Assembly: GCF_035046485.1 (NCBI RefSeq)
Contig: NC_085136.1
Span: 323,606,175 to 323,670,174, forward strand
DNA from: Aedes albopictus
Taxonomy: Eukaryota; Arthropoda; Insecta; Diptera; Culicidae
Length of the DNA stretch: 64,000 nucleotides
Direction: 5' to 3'
In this document: positions 47,150 through 58,315 of the stretch, one piece after another
Position numbering within the stretch: the first letter of the stretch is position 1
Layout of the letters: each line of letters begins with the position of its first letter
Made by a program: the position numbers and the translations under genes
Notes under the pieces: model-generated
Told to the model about the DNA's origin: nothing
The model's input: only the letters and a program-made list of their open reading frames with translations
Database searches by the model: none

Positions 47150-48430
47150 AGCCCAGAGAGTAATGAATGGACATAAGCCGAAACGGTTTCTTCAACAACT
47201 GCGGCAGAATGCAGAAATTACCATCGGTCCAAATCCTCATCATCCCATTTTTGTTGTCAACCAATCAAATCATGCTGAAGAGCAATTGAGAAAAAAAATC
47301 ATCGAAGGCGATTTGTCGGTTATAAGTATCGCCTGCCTTGGCAAGCGAGTCCGCTTTCTCATTGCCCGGAATCGAGCAATATGAAAACCAAGATGGTTAT
47401 GCACGCCTGATTCGATAGAGCACTCAGAGCAAATCGTATTTCACTGAGCATATACTGAGAGTGCTCTAACGGCCTCATTGAACGAATAGCCTCTATTGAG
47501 CTGAGGCTATCCGTAAAAATGAGATATTGAGCAGAGGGAAGAGAGCCGATTCGCTTTCATGCGTATTTAGTAGTGTATTTGCCAATTCTGCGACCTATAC
47601 TGCTCCCACTCGCATAACAGTCCCATCTTAGCTGGGATTCCTATTCATATGGGACAGTTATGCGAGTGGGGGCAGTATACTGATCGAGGTTTTCGAAACT
47701 TATGGCCGGTGCTATGAAACACATTGAATAAACCGTGGAATCATTTATGTTTGACCCGTCAGTGGAAAAACTTCTGTCGTAACCAGTGAATCAAAATTCA
47801 ACCATCGCGCAACAATAATGACAATGTCGCAACCTGTATTTGTTGCGACAAACAAACCCATGCGACATAAGTTTGTCCCAACTTGAAAATAATGGGATTA
47901 ACATCGTACACCACGAGTTTAGAGATTTTTAAGCCTTGCATTGCGATTTTCGAACGGTAACTTCGAGTCGGTAAACACTGCAACTCTGGTGGATCTCTAT
48001 CATCAAACAGTTTCGACTTTGGGTTAGCAATAATTGATTATTCACGAGTTGAAAAGTACGCAACAAATTCAGCTTCCGTTTTGTCTGCAACAAAAAAAAT
48101 CGAGATCATGTCATTATCTGTTACCAGTAGGGATAAAGAGTAATCGTCGCACCTTCTTTGTTGCTTGTTTTGTGCCTCTTTTGTCTGACAATTCTCTTCA
48201 CTGATCGTAACAGATATGACCTAGAAGCTCTAGATCTACCAAATCGCTTCCAAGAAAAGACAACTAACTTAGTTTTCTCCGGAGAGTATTTGATACTCAG
48301 TTTTACAGCTCAAGCAGACAAATTGTCTACGGTATTTTGCAGTGGTCCTTGCAGATCTGACGCCACTGGTTCGCTGACAGAGACCACGGCGTCATCCATA
48401 AGCTGCCCTAAAGAGCAATTCTTCACGAGA
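47150..48430 (-). pseudogene. RT/RNase H relic of a non-LTR retrotransposon
   Basis: On the minus strand from 48420: QLMDDAVVSVSEPVASDLQG (the YxDD region, first residues changed to LMDD), LQNTVDNLSA, KYSPEKTKLVVFS. RNase H follows: STDGSNINDSTVYS (about 47760), VAELANT (about 47585), IFTDSLSSIEAIRS (about 47520) and HCSIPGNEKADSLAK (about 47370-47330). Order and RNase H agree with Loa- or R1-like elements. Stops and frameshifts are scattered throughout. An 84-bp palindrome (47596-47679) splits the RNase H. Upstream RT and endonuclease are missing because the hAT-like end at 48437 abuts it. Confidence 0.8.
47596..47679. mobile_element. 84-bp palindromic element inside RNase H
   Basis: TATACTGCTCCCACTCGCAT (47596) is inverted against ATGCGAGTGGGGGCAGTATA (47679), with CAGTCCCAT/ATGGGACAG further in. 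It separates the residues NLDQ and VAELANT of the RNase H, so it is an insertion. TA at both ends fits a TA target. Confidence 0.75.
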
Positions 48431-48436
48431 CATTCG

Positions 48437-49284
48437 CAGAGTGGCCACCGAACCGGGAAAAACGGGAAAACCGGGAAAAAGACGGGAATTCAGAACGACC
48501 GGGAAAAAAGCGGGAAAAAGCCGGGAATTTGAGAAGATTATCGGGAAAATTATTGTTGAAAGAAATTTGGTGAACATATTTGAATTTTATTCAACCCATC
48601 GATAATCTGTATAAGCAAGCTGAATTCAAATTATCGGTTAAGATCCTGTACAGCCTTGCTTTTCTCGAAATTTTGCTAATACATTATCGAATTTTATGAA
48701 TCCATTCAGAACTTCAGCATCATTTCAAGCATAAACAATTTCATAAAAGATTAACTCTTTCTTTCTATCCCACGATTTTGAACGACTATTTCTATGTCAA
48801 GAAAGCGTTTCCGAAAAAAATGCTCGAACAAAACTTATTCTAAATTGGTCAAAGTTTTCGTAATCTACGAAAAAGCTATCAATAGTTTTTCTATTGAAAC
48901 GTGTGTTGGTAGTTGGGTTAACCTAATGAGATTACAATTGTAATCTACTATTGCATCATATCTAATTAATTCTGTTTGTTTCGAGTTCGTCGAACATCGA
49001 TGATGCTCTATAGCAACCATGTGAAGTAGAGGGTTTAATATTGAAAGTGAATTTGAAGAGAAAGAATTGTGTCTTCCGATTAGAATATTTAACATTTTCG
49101 ACGAACTTGAGACAACCGGAAGTATATGTAATAGTTTTCAGAATATTATTGTAACCCCATTAGTTTTGGGTTAACTAATAACTACTTGTTTAAATAGTGG
49201 AACCATTATCAAAAAATCTAATACACGGTTAATTTACAACTATTTCAAAGTAAGTCAATTTTCAGAAAATGTTGTTCATGTATT
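48437..49284. mobile_element. hAT-like MITE end, other end not seen
   Basis: CAGAGTGGCCACCG at 48437 is followed by a run of CGGGAAAA motifs to about 48545. This is a typical hAT-like terminus with short subterminal repeats. No inverted counterpart occurs before the gap at 49285, so the element is truncated or extends into the gap. The interior is AT-rich without recognisable coding. Confidence 0.5.
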
Positions 49285-49784
49285 NNNNNNNNNNNNNNNN
49301 NNNNNNNNNNNNNNNNNNNNNNNNNNNNNNNNNNNNNNNNNNNNNNNNNNNNNNNNNNNNNNNNNNNNNNNNNNNNNNNNNNNNNNNNNNNNNNNNNNNN
49401 NNNNNNNNNNNNNNNNNNNNNNNNNNNNNNNNNNNNNNNNNNNNNNNNNNNNNNNNNNNNNNNNNNNNNNNNNNNNNNNNNNNNNNNNNNNNNNNNNNNN
49501 NNNNNNNNNNNNNNNNNNNNNNNNNNNNNNNNNNNNNNNNNNNNNNNNNNNNNNNNNNNNNNNNNNNNNNNNNNNNNNNNNNNNNNNNNNNNNNNNNNNN
49601 NNNNNNNNNNNNNNNNNNNNNNNNNNNNNNNNNNNNNNNNNNNNNNNNNNNNNNNNNNNNNNNNNNNNNNNNNNNNNNNNNNNNNNNNNNNNNNNNNNNN
49701 NNNNNNNNNNNNNNNNNNNNNNNNNNNNNNNNNNNNNNNNNNNNNNNNNNNNNNNNNNNNNNNNNNNNNNNNNNNNNNNNNNNN
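49285..49784. other. Assembly gap, 500 N
   Basis: Exactly 500 N, a placeholder, so the real length is unknown. It is followed by an end of the GGTGAGCTCGTTCCAT MITE family (49796-49812). Frames crossing it are meaningless. Confidence 1.
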
Positions 49785-49812
49785 ACATAAATAGCATGGA
49801 ACGAGCTCACCT

Positions 49813-51059
49813 GTGCTTCAAGCAACAGTCTGTTCTACTATTTTATAATTTTCACCTTTTTTATGTTACTGTTCAACAACTCTGGTAAACTTTATTGTTG
49901 GATTTTTGTTGCTACAAAACGAAAACAAAATTCGTTTCCAATCTGATTTTATTTTCTGCTCGGGCTCCCATCACAAGTGCGTAGCCATCGCACCGCTCTC
50001 ATGATGTCGTCACACGCTCGACGATGGTGACGATCATCAACGCATTGCCGCCATCACCGTCTTCACCATCATCAACATCATCACCGTCGTCGTCATCGGA
50101 CTCGGGGTATTGAGGTTAAAAGCATTCGCGGCCTACATTCTTTTTTCCTTGTGCAGAGTTTTCCCCTCCGCCACTCGTCTCCCTCGACCCCTCGAATTCC
50201 ACGCGTCGCAGTCGCAGATCGAATGGGGCACGCAAGCAGCTGTTATTTATACCGACGAACTGACTGAAGAGGAGAGTGAGCTGCATTTTCATTTCACTTG
50301 ACACGTTCGCCGAATCGTCGTCGTCGTACATAAAATCGAGACAACGACGGACGACGCATCATGCGATCTATTTTTTACCCAATTTCGCTGAATCGCACTC
50401 TCGCACACGAGATGCTGCTGATGGCGATGCGAACTCAATTGCGGAACCAAAACACGCCGCGGCGGTCGGTGGATGGATGGAAATGTACATACGACAGCGA
50501 ATGCCTTGGCATCATCAACAACAGCGAACCCATGTGTGAATGGATGGAGTGAATGCAAAAATTCACTCCGTGGTTACCTGGTTGAAAAATGAAAGTGATT
50601 TTAATGATGCGGCGAGTGGCGACGGGATGGGTTGCGATGCGACGCAGCAGCAGCAGCGCCTCCTTGCCTTCGGTTGCACACAAACCGGGGACAGCTAGAT
50701 GCATGGTGCCGAACACGAGCAACGCAATTAGTGAAAATAATAGTGGTCGAAGACGAGTTGAAGCAGAGGGAAAAAGAGGAGGATTTATTGCGTCGAATTA
50801 TGGTGAAATTTGCCAATCGACTTTGAAAGGCTTTGGTGGTGCCCCGTGACTTGTCAATTGAAAGGGATACTATGGTTCTTGTCTGTTGACAATGCTGATC
50901 CTTGGATGAAATCTTCTTTTGGAGATTCACATAGGTTCGTCGGAAAACCGTGTTCTATCTTTATCTGCCAGAACTATTTTCTTATGATTAAGAGATTAAG
51001 AGATGATTAAGAGACGAACCAGCAAAGGGCTGAAAGTCCCTATAATAAAGACAAATCAT
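49813..51059. other. Unique, GC-richer noncoding DNA
   Basis: CATCAT and GTCGTC tracts (50040-50095, 50315-50330) and CAGCAG at 50646-50656. No exon recognised. The last 70 bp (from about 50990, GAGACGAACCAGC, GGGCTGAAAGTCCCTATAAT) look like an inserted repeat end abutting the RTE relic. Confidence 0.3.
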
Positions 51060-51168
51060 TCATTTCACTGAATCGTACGCCGCTTTGAAATCAATAAAAC
51101 AATCAGCAATTTGAACTCCTGGAATATATCTAGGATTTGTCGCAAAGTAAACATTTGGTCTGACGTTG

Positions 51169-52689
51169 CACAGTGTACAAATTCGGGCGAAAAAACGGAC
51201 GCAATTCAGTTCCAGTCGCTAAGCAATCGACAGATACCGATTCATAAGCAAAAAACTCCGGGGAATCCAATGGTGCCAACCCCTTTCCAGAAAAACGTCG
51301 CCAAGTGTCTCATTTTGGCCATTTTCCCCTAAATTTGTCAAAAATACGTGAACATATCAAACTTGAATCCAAAAAAGATGGACAAAAACCTTAATATTTC
51401 AAAAAAATTCATGTACCAATGACAGACAACTTTGTTTAGCAAATGTTTTTCACTTTTGATCACAATAAGTGTCTGATTTTGTCCAATATCCCCTATAAAA
51501 TAAGAATATTTGAGAAGCACTGATGATTTTGAACAAAAAACCATGCAAAATCGTTCAAAAGTCATGCTACTGCATAGAGAAACGCCAAACGGGTCGTGTC
51601 TCGTCAATCACATTCAGAGATGGTGTTCCATTTTGTCCAATATCCCCTATAAATAAAGAATATTTGAGAATTTAGGATGAATTTCAATAAAAACCATGAA
51701 AAGTCGTTCAAAAGTCATGCTACTTAATGGTAAAACCCCAAACGAATCGTGTCTTGTCCATCACATTCAGATGTCCTATTTTGTCCAATATCCCCTATAA
51801 ATAAAGAATATTTGAGAATTTCAGATGAATTTCATCAAAAAACCGTGCAAAGTCGTTCAAAAGTCGTGCTACTTGATGGTAAAACTCCAAACAGATCATC
51901 TCTTGTTTATTATATTCAGAAATGGTGTCTCATTCTGCCCTTCTTCCCCTACAAATTAAAAAATACATAAAAATATTCAAAGATAAAAAATATCAGACTT
52001 TTGAACGACTTAGTATGGTTTTTATTGGAATTCATCAGACATTCTTAAATATTCTTAATTTATAGGGGATGATGGGTAAAATGAGACAACATCATTGAAT
52101 ATGATGGACAAGATATGATTTGGTTAGAGTTTCTCCTTTCAGTATCACGACTTTTGAATGGCTTTGCCTGGTTTTTTTGTTGAAATTCATTCGAAATTCT
52201 CAAATATTCCTTATTTATAGGGGATATTGGACAAAATGGGACATTACCTCTGAATGTGATGGACAGGACACAACCCGTTTGGCGTTTCTCCATGCAGTAG
52301 CATGATTTTTAACGACTTTGCACGGTTTTTTGTTCAAATTCATCCGAAATTCTCAAATATTCTCATTTTATAGGGGATATTGGACAAAATGAGACACTTA
52401 TTGTGACCTAAAGTGAAAAACGTTTGCTAAGCCAAGTTGTCTAACATTGCTACATGAAATTTTTTTGAAATATTCAGGGTTCCTCCCAACTTTTTTGGAT
52501 ATAAGTTTGAATATTTTTGACAAATTTAGGGGAAAATGGCCAAAATGAGACACTTGGCAATGTTTTTCAGGAAAGGGGTTGGCACCACTCGATTCCCCGG
52601 AGTTTTTTGCTTAGGAATGGGTATCTGTCGTTTGCTTAGCGACCGGAACTGAATTGCGTCCGTTTTTTTGCTCGAATTTGTACACTGTG
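51169..52689. mobile_element. Transib-like foldback element with RSS-like ends
   Basis: Both ends start CACAGTG, then a 12-bp spacer (TACAAATTCGGG or TACAAATTCGAG) and an A-rich nonamer-like block (CGAAAAAAC or CAAAAAAAC). A 5-bp duplication, CGTTG, flanks it (51164-51168, 52690-52694). A CAC-starting TIR with a 5-bp duplication is diagnostic of Transib, the transposon family related to RAG1. The element is largely one inverted repeat: each ~700-bp arm contains about three tandem ~150-bp units (TTGTCCAATATCCCCTATAA). There is no transposase, so it is non-autonomous. Confidence 0.85.
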
Positions 52690-53223
52690 CGTTGATGGGC
52701 CCTATCGAAAACCAGCTTGGTATTCGCTGATGGAGGACTTCTCCAACGTTCTCAATCTGTCGATCAGAATACGTGACATAACTGAGTATGCCGAGTTGAG
52801 GAGCATAATTCCTCGACAACTGGCGTACTCCAGTCAGTGTTTTTTATAAAGAGGACTATTCAGTCCCTCCAGTCAGCTAGCAGATAGTATTTCTTTCCAT
52901 ATTGTTAACAGAGTATGGTGAAGTATTTCGTGAAACTGGTCACTACCATGTTCGTTTAGCCGGGAGTTCGTCCTTTCAACAGCCTTACTGTTCTCTCCTG
53001 CTCCTTGATAGTCTTTCCCAGCTAACATGAAGTCGTATATGATGCTGCAAGAATGCTAAAATGAAGGCCATATGCGTACAAGTTTCCGTTTCCCTTAACG
53101 GCGCTGATTTTCTCCGCACGCCATAAACAGTTTCGTAAAATTTCCGCATATTATTCTGTTCCATACTGTTTTGCGTTTCAGTAATAACACCTTGCTTCTT
53201 TTTCCCACAAATTGGTTGTCGCC

Positions 53224-54611
53224 CTAGGGGCGGGACACATCCTAATACCGATGCTAATACCGCCTAATAAATATTAGTTTCCTAATCTTCATGCTTCACC
53301 GAAACATTTTTTGTGTAGTATGTCATGACTTTTCATACAACAACAAACTGTCACGAAAATAAGAAGTGAAAATACAATTGGTCTGTAGTTTTTCATCAAT
53401 TTATTCAATCAAATTCAATAATTTCTTTTGATTATGTATTTTAGCTCTGAAAATTACGTGAGCTAAGCTGAATTCTGGGAAATGGATTTCGGAAACTTGT
53501 GTCGTTGGAGGTGGAGGGGAAGAAGGTGGCTTCATCAGATATAATTGAATGTACTTTCAATACAAGTCAGTATCTTAGAAAAAAGTTGTTCCAAAATCCA
53601 ATAAATACGAAAATGCAAAACTGTATTTAATACTTGACTACGTTTATAAACTTTTATTTCAAAGAATGGGACAAAATTGGCATTAACAGAACTGCGGATA
53701 TTTCTAATAATGGCATTGTGTACTCCAATGCCTCTTTGGTTTGAGTGCAACTGCTAGTTTGAAATTGTTGGGCCTAGCTAATTGATTATTTGTCATCTCG
53801 ACCCGCAGGTGGACTCTCGGTTGTATATTAGTTATGATCCGTGAGCTTTCCATGATCGTAGAATACAAATCGGGACCTAGGTGTTAATTTGAGGTACCAC
53901 AGTTCGTTGATCGGGTTCTCCAGCGATATGTCCGAAATCTTTGCTCTACACACTTAAAAATTCTGAAATTTGCACGTGACAGAAACATCAAGGAACGTAA
54001 ACATTTCCAAGACTGAATCACAAATTGAACTCAATTTTACGCGCATCATGTAAGTCCTGGTTGGTTGCTTTAGATGTCAACAAATCCACTTTACCAGACA
54101 CGTAGAATCATTATCATATTCATCTGCCACCTTCTAACTCGGTGAAATAGTCGAGAGGTAAGAGATGTGGCTCTCAATCAGCAGATCCTGAGTTCGAATC
54201 CAGGCATGTCTATATTTTACTTTTATATATTTTGTCTATCAGATAGGTTCTAGCGATTGCTAGACGCTAAGAAATTATAAGTCCTGGAAGACGTAAATTT
54301 ACATGTTATGACCTCTATATTTGAATCTTTGAAGACGCTCGTATATGTCAGGTTCAGGACACTTAAAATTACATGATTTTTTCTAGGTGTGTAGGAGTGA
54401 GAAGTACATAAAGAAGCTTTATTTTGCCGATATAATACTGCCTGAAACCTGAAAGAGCAACTTTCATTGAAAACATTTTGACACTTCCAATCCAGTTCAA
54501 TAAGCATGGCTTACTTCGTTCAAAATGGATTTCTTCTGGGATTAATATTCCTTAATACTGCCTAATACCTTTTAATACCGCTAATCAATATTAGAGCTGT
54601 CCCGCCCCTAG
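53224..54611. mobile_element. CTAGGGGCGGGACA element with 9-bp duplication
   Basis: CTAGGGGCGGGACA (53224) and its complement (ending 54611) are flanked by GTTGTCGCC (53215-53223, 54612-54620). Subterminal CTAATACCG motifs occur at both ends. A 9-bp duplication suits Mutator-like elements, but the TIR is only 14 bp and no transposase is present, so the superfamily is open. Without the nested element at 53949 it would be about 945 bp. Confidence 0.8.
53949..54391 (+). mobile_element. MITE carrying a tRNA-like segment, copy 2
   Basis: Starts CACACTTAAAAATTCTG and ends with the complement of CACACCTAGAAAAAATCATG. TA lies on both sides (53947-53948, 54392-54393). The tRNA-like segment at 54136-54208 has ATAGTCGAGAGGTAAGAG and GAGTTCGAATCC boxes. 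It is an inverted copy of 4488-4936 and is nested inside the 9-bp-duplication element. Confidence 0.8.
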
Positions 54612-54707
54612 GTTGTCGCCTACTTCACCTTCAGGTTGTCGCCTACTTTGATTCCTCTTATCCGCGCAGGAAGGAAATAACGGTTTACTATCTATTCAAG
54701 TTTTATG

Positions 54708-57700
54708 TCACACTAGCTGACCCGGCAAACTTTGTATTGCCCATTTTAATTTTTGCTCATGCACTACGTCTCGGTTTTTTGTTAATTTTCTGAACTTGTT
54801 CTACATATGAACATAGCCACCATGAGGACAAATTGAATTGTTCAAAAATCGTGTTGATCATTTCATTCATGAATTAGTTGTATGATATCAAAGGGTATGT
54901 AAATTAATTTGTATATACATTGGAATGCCGGCCCCAGAGGCACGTTATCTTCCATTTGCTATATTTTTCCCCATCCGTTTGACTAATATGAAGGCCCATT
55001 CCTTCATAACAGTGCAAAAGAACAGTCTATTTTAAAAGAAGGAAAAAAATCTCAGAATAAGAATCAATTCTTTATCAATGTGACTTAAAGGGACAAATCT
55101 TATATGACCGTAACAGTTCAACTGCCATAAACTTATTCAACAGTGCCACTCGAAAGAAAAACCTTCGATAAAAAGAAGGAAACATTTGAATATGCTGTAT
55201 ATTTTAGCAGTTGGTCCGTAAAGAAAGCGGGACTTGAAAGAACAGCCTATAGCTAAAAGAAGGAAAAACCTGTGATGGCGTGAGCATTATAAGCAGCAGG
55301 AAGTCCAACCTGTGTGACAAAGATGTCATGGTGATCATTATGCCTGTGGATTCAATGAACATTCGGCCTGATGTCCATTCGAGCTATTCTTCATTCGACT
55401 CTATGAACTTCGGCCTAATAACCGTCGGCCGTACACTTTTTCCTAGTTATGCAAAAATTCATATTTCATTTGTATGAGAACCTCCTCCACCCTCTGGAAG
55501 GAGTTACAATAACACAGACATTTCATGCTTTCAAAAATGTCCACATGCCAAATTTAGTTCGTTTTGCACATATAATGCAGACAGTTTTGTTTCATTAGGG
55601 TGGTGAGGTGCTGCTCCCAGATAAAGGAGGGGTCGCAGACCCTCAACTTTTTAAACGTTCCTTATCTTCAAAATCATCCACATGCCAAATTTTGTTTTAT
55701 TTGCTTGATTATTTTTTGAGTTATGAGTCATGTTTTATCTGTAAGAGAGCCTTTACCATTACCCGCCACCATAGAAACATTTCTGGTGTTCACCAACCTC
55801 CACATGTTGACTAAGAATAAGTTCAAACTTCTATCAGAACATGCGTGTTAGTATTCCTGTTAAATTCCTCGAGGAATTGTTGGTAAATTACTGGTAAATC
55901 CTGGTGGAATTACTGGAGGAATCCCTTGAATCAATTCCTGGAGAAATTTCTGCAGGAATCCTTGGCGGAATCCATGTATTCTTGGAATAATGCGTGTATA
56001 ATTTTCTAGAGGACGATTTCCTAGAGAAATTCCTGGATAAATTGTCGTTGCATTTCCTGAACGAAATAATAGATTAATTTCTGCAAGAATTCCTGAGGAA
56101 ATTTTTGCAGGAGTTCCTGGAATAATTCTTGGTGGAATTCTTAAAGGAATTCCTGGAGGAGTCCAAGAATCTAATTCTGAAGAAATCCCTGGAGGAATCG
56201 CTGTGAAATCCCTGGAGGAACTCCTGGAGGAATGGTATTCCCAAAAGAATTCCTTGAGGAATTCCTAGAGCGATCCCTAGAGGATTCCCTAGAGAAGCTC
56301 CTGAAGGTATGCCTGGAGACATGCTTGTGTGAATTCCTGGAGGAATATCTAGAAAAATTACTTGAGAAAACTTCAGAGGAATTCCTGGAGGAATTTCTGG
56401 AGGATTTTCTTCAAGAATCGATGGAAAACTTTCAGGTAGAATCCCTGGAGGAAACCTTCAATGAATTTCTGGGAAAATTCCTCGAGGATTCCCTAGTGGA
56501 ATTTCTACAGTAATTTCATGAGGTATCTCTAGAGAAATATCTGGAGGAATCATTGGCGGAATTCCTCGAGGAATCCTTAAGACATCTCCAGAGGAACTCC
56601 TTAAGGAATCCCTGCATAAATTCCATTGGGAAATTCCAGAGGAATTTCTGGAGGAATTCCTGGAAAAAATCTTGGAGGAATATCTGGATGAACTATTAGA
56701 GGAATCATCGGAGGAATCCCTGGTGGAATCTCTGGAAGAATCTTTAGAGGAATTTCTGGTAAATACCTGGACCTGAAGGAATTCCTGGAGGAAATGCTGG
56801 TGGGATTCCTGGAGGCATTCCTTGAACCAATTCCTTGAGAAATCTCTGGAGGAATCCTTGGAGGAATACCTGGAGGAGATATTTCTGGAAAAAATCTTCA
56901 AGGACACCCTCGAAGAATTCCCGGAGGAATCCCTTGAAAAACTCCTGGAGGAATTACTGAAGAAGTTCTTGAAAGAATTTCAAAAAGGAATCCCTGGAGG
57001 ATTTTGTGGAACAATTCTTGGGGTAATTCTTAGAGGTGTTCTTGGTGGCAATCCTGGAGGAAATGCCTGCATGAAATCCAGAATTCCTGAGGTAAATTCT
57101 GCAGGAATTCCTGAGTTAATATCTGCAGGAATTCCTGGTGGAATTCTTAAAGGTATTCCTGGAGGAGTCCCCGGAGGAATCCCTACAAAAATCCCTGGAG
57201 GTATTTCTAAAAGAATTCCTGGAGAAATTCCTAGAAGAACTCGAGGAGTAATTCCTAGAGCAATTCCTAGAGGAACTCCTGAAGGAATGTTTGGGGGAGC
57301 TTCTGAAGGAATTCCAGTAGACACACCTGAGAGAATTTCTGGGGAAATCTCTAGAGAAATTCCTTGAGCTATCTTCTAAGGAACTCCTGGAGGGATCTCT
57401 AGAGCAATCCCTAGAGGAATTTCTGGAAGATTTTCTTGAAGAATCACTGGAGAACTTTCAGGTACAATCCCTGGAGGAATTCTTGGACAAATCCCTGAAA
57501 GATTTCCTGGAGGAGTTCCTGGATGAAACCCTGGTGCAATCTCTAGAGGAATTGCTTGAGGTATATCTAGAGGAATATCTGGAGTAATTTCGAGAGGAAT
57601 CTCTAGCGGACTTTATAGAGGAATTCCTGGACGAATCCCTGTAGGAATTTTTAGACGAATCCCTGAAGGTAATCACAGAGGAATCCTGGAACAACTCCTC

Positions 57701-58315
57701 AAGGAATTTCTGAAAGAATCCCAAGAAAAGTGCTTGAAATCATTTTTAAAATACTCCCGAAAGTTGTTCCTGAAAAAATCACAGGAGGAATTCCCGGGTG
57801 AATTTCTGAAGAAACCCCATGAGGAATTCCTTAGGCAATCAGAGGAGAGCTTTCTTAGCGAATTCCTGGAAAAATTTCTGTAGAAATCGCTGGAGAAAAA
57901 AGCGCCCGGCCATTCCGGGACTGGTTCTTCGGGACGAAGCTGTCGTCACACGACTTGGGTCAGAAACCCCCGGCCTTTCCTCTGTGGCTATCGGGGCCCA
58001 AGTGGCCAGCCACCGCCGTGTTTGCTAAAACATTGGTATTGGCAATTTAAATTTGTTAATTGTCACTGGACTGCGGTCACTGGAGCACCGCACTCTAGAT
58101 TGGTTTTGTTTGCGACCGTGTTGAACTTCTCTCTCAGCTAATTTCCGGTTCATTTCTTTAGGAGTCCTTCTTCCCAGCGACCGGAGGAGTCTCACACTAT
58201 GCTAAGAACCTTCCCAGGCCCCAAAATTACCTACATACAAAGTTTAACGCCGATTGGTTCAGTAGTTTCCGAATGCATAGCGGTCAGACAGACAGATATA
58301 TATAGATTGGCAGCA
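54708..58315 (+). repeat. Dispersed repeat CTAGCTGACCCGGC, expanded by insertions
   Basis: CTAGCTGACCCGGCAAACTT (54711) and, 3.5 kb on, ATTGGTTCAGTAGTTTCCGA with GGTCAGACAGACAG (about 58250-58295) are the two ends of a short dispersed repeat known from many insect genomes. Here the inside is inflated by the minisatellite at 55850-57890 and by a CATTCGGCC-type stretch (55355-55440). There is no coding capacity. That the two ends belong to one insertion is inferred from same-strand order. Confidence 0.5.
55850..57890. repeat. 12-bp palindromic minisatellite (TTCCTGGAGGAA)
   Basis: The unit TTCCTGGAGGAA and variants (ATCCCTGGAGGA, TTTCTGGAGGA) are repeated with some drift over 2 kb. Twelve is divisible by three, so open frames arise on both strands with periodic Leu-Glu-Glu-Phe or Gly-Ile-Pro translations (56232-56513, 56822-57367 plus; 56458-56907, 56980-57324, 57458-57724 minus). 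These are not proteins. It is the cleanest version of the family scattered through the window. Confidence 0.9.

Larger units (their letters stand above)
51060..54680 (-). pseudogene. RTE-type RT relic, cut by two DNA elements
   Basis: Minus-strand order: linker residues around 54680-54612; after a 1388-bp insertion, MRKFYETVYGVRRKSAP (about 53155-53105); pre-RT sequence with stops; SAYSVMSRILIDRLRTLEKS and EYQAGFR (about 52800-52710); then after a 1521-bp insertion SDQMFTLRQILDIFQEF (about 51165-51110) and FIDFKAAYDSVK (about 51090-51060). Excising the second element with one copy of its 5-bp duplication joins the RT as GPSTSDQMF without frame change. Nothing of the C-terminal half follows below 51060. 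Confidence 0.85.

Noticed and set aside
48158..48532. Plus-strand frame containing SLTETTASSISCPK, at first sight like the linker of a ZFAND5/6 protein after the A20 exon
   Set aside because: The donor at 45475 is phase 0 and every candidate acceptor here leads to a stop in that phase. The minus strand of the same DNA gives clear RT motifs (LMDDAVVSV, SPEKTKLVVFS), so it is a retroelement relic.
54136..54208. tRNA gene on the plus strand
   Set aside because: The same sequence with its flanks recurs inside a TIR element at 4488-4936; it is part of a mobile element. No complete cloverleaf was established.
56822..57367. 181-aa plus-strand protein rich in Leu-Glu and Gly-Ile-Pro
   Set aside because: Period-12 minisatellite read in frame; the same happens on the opposite strand.
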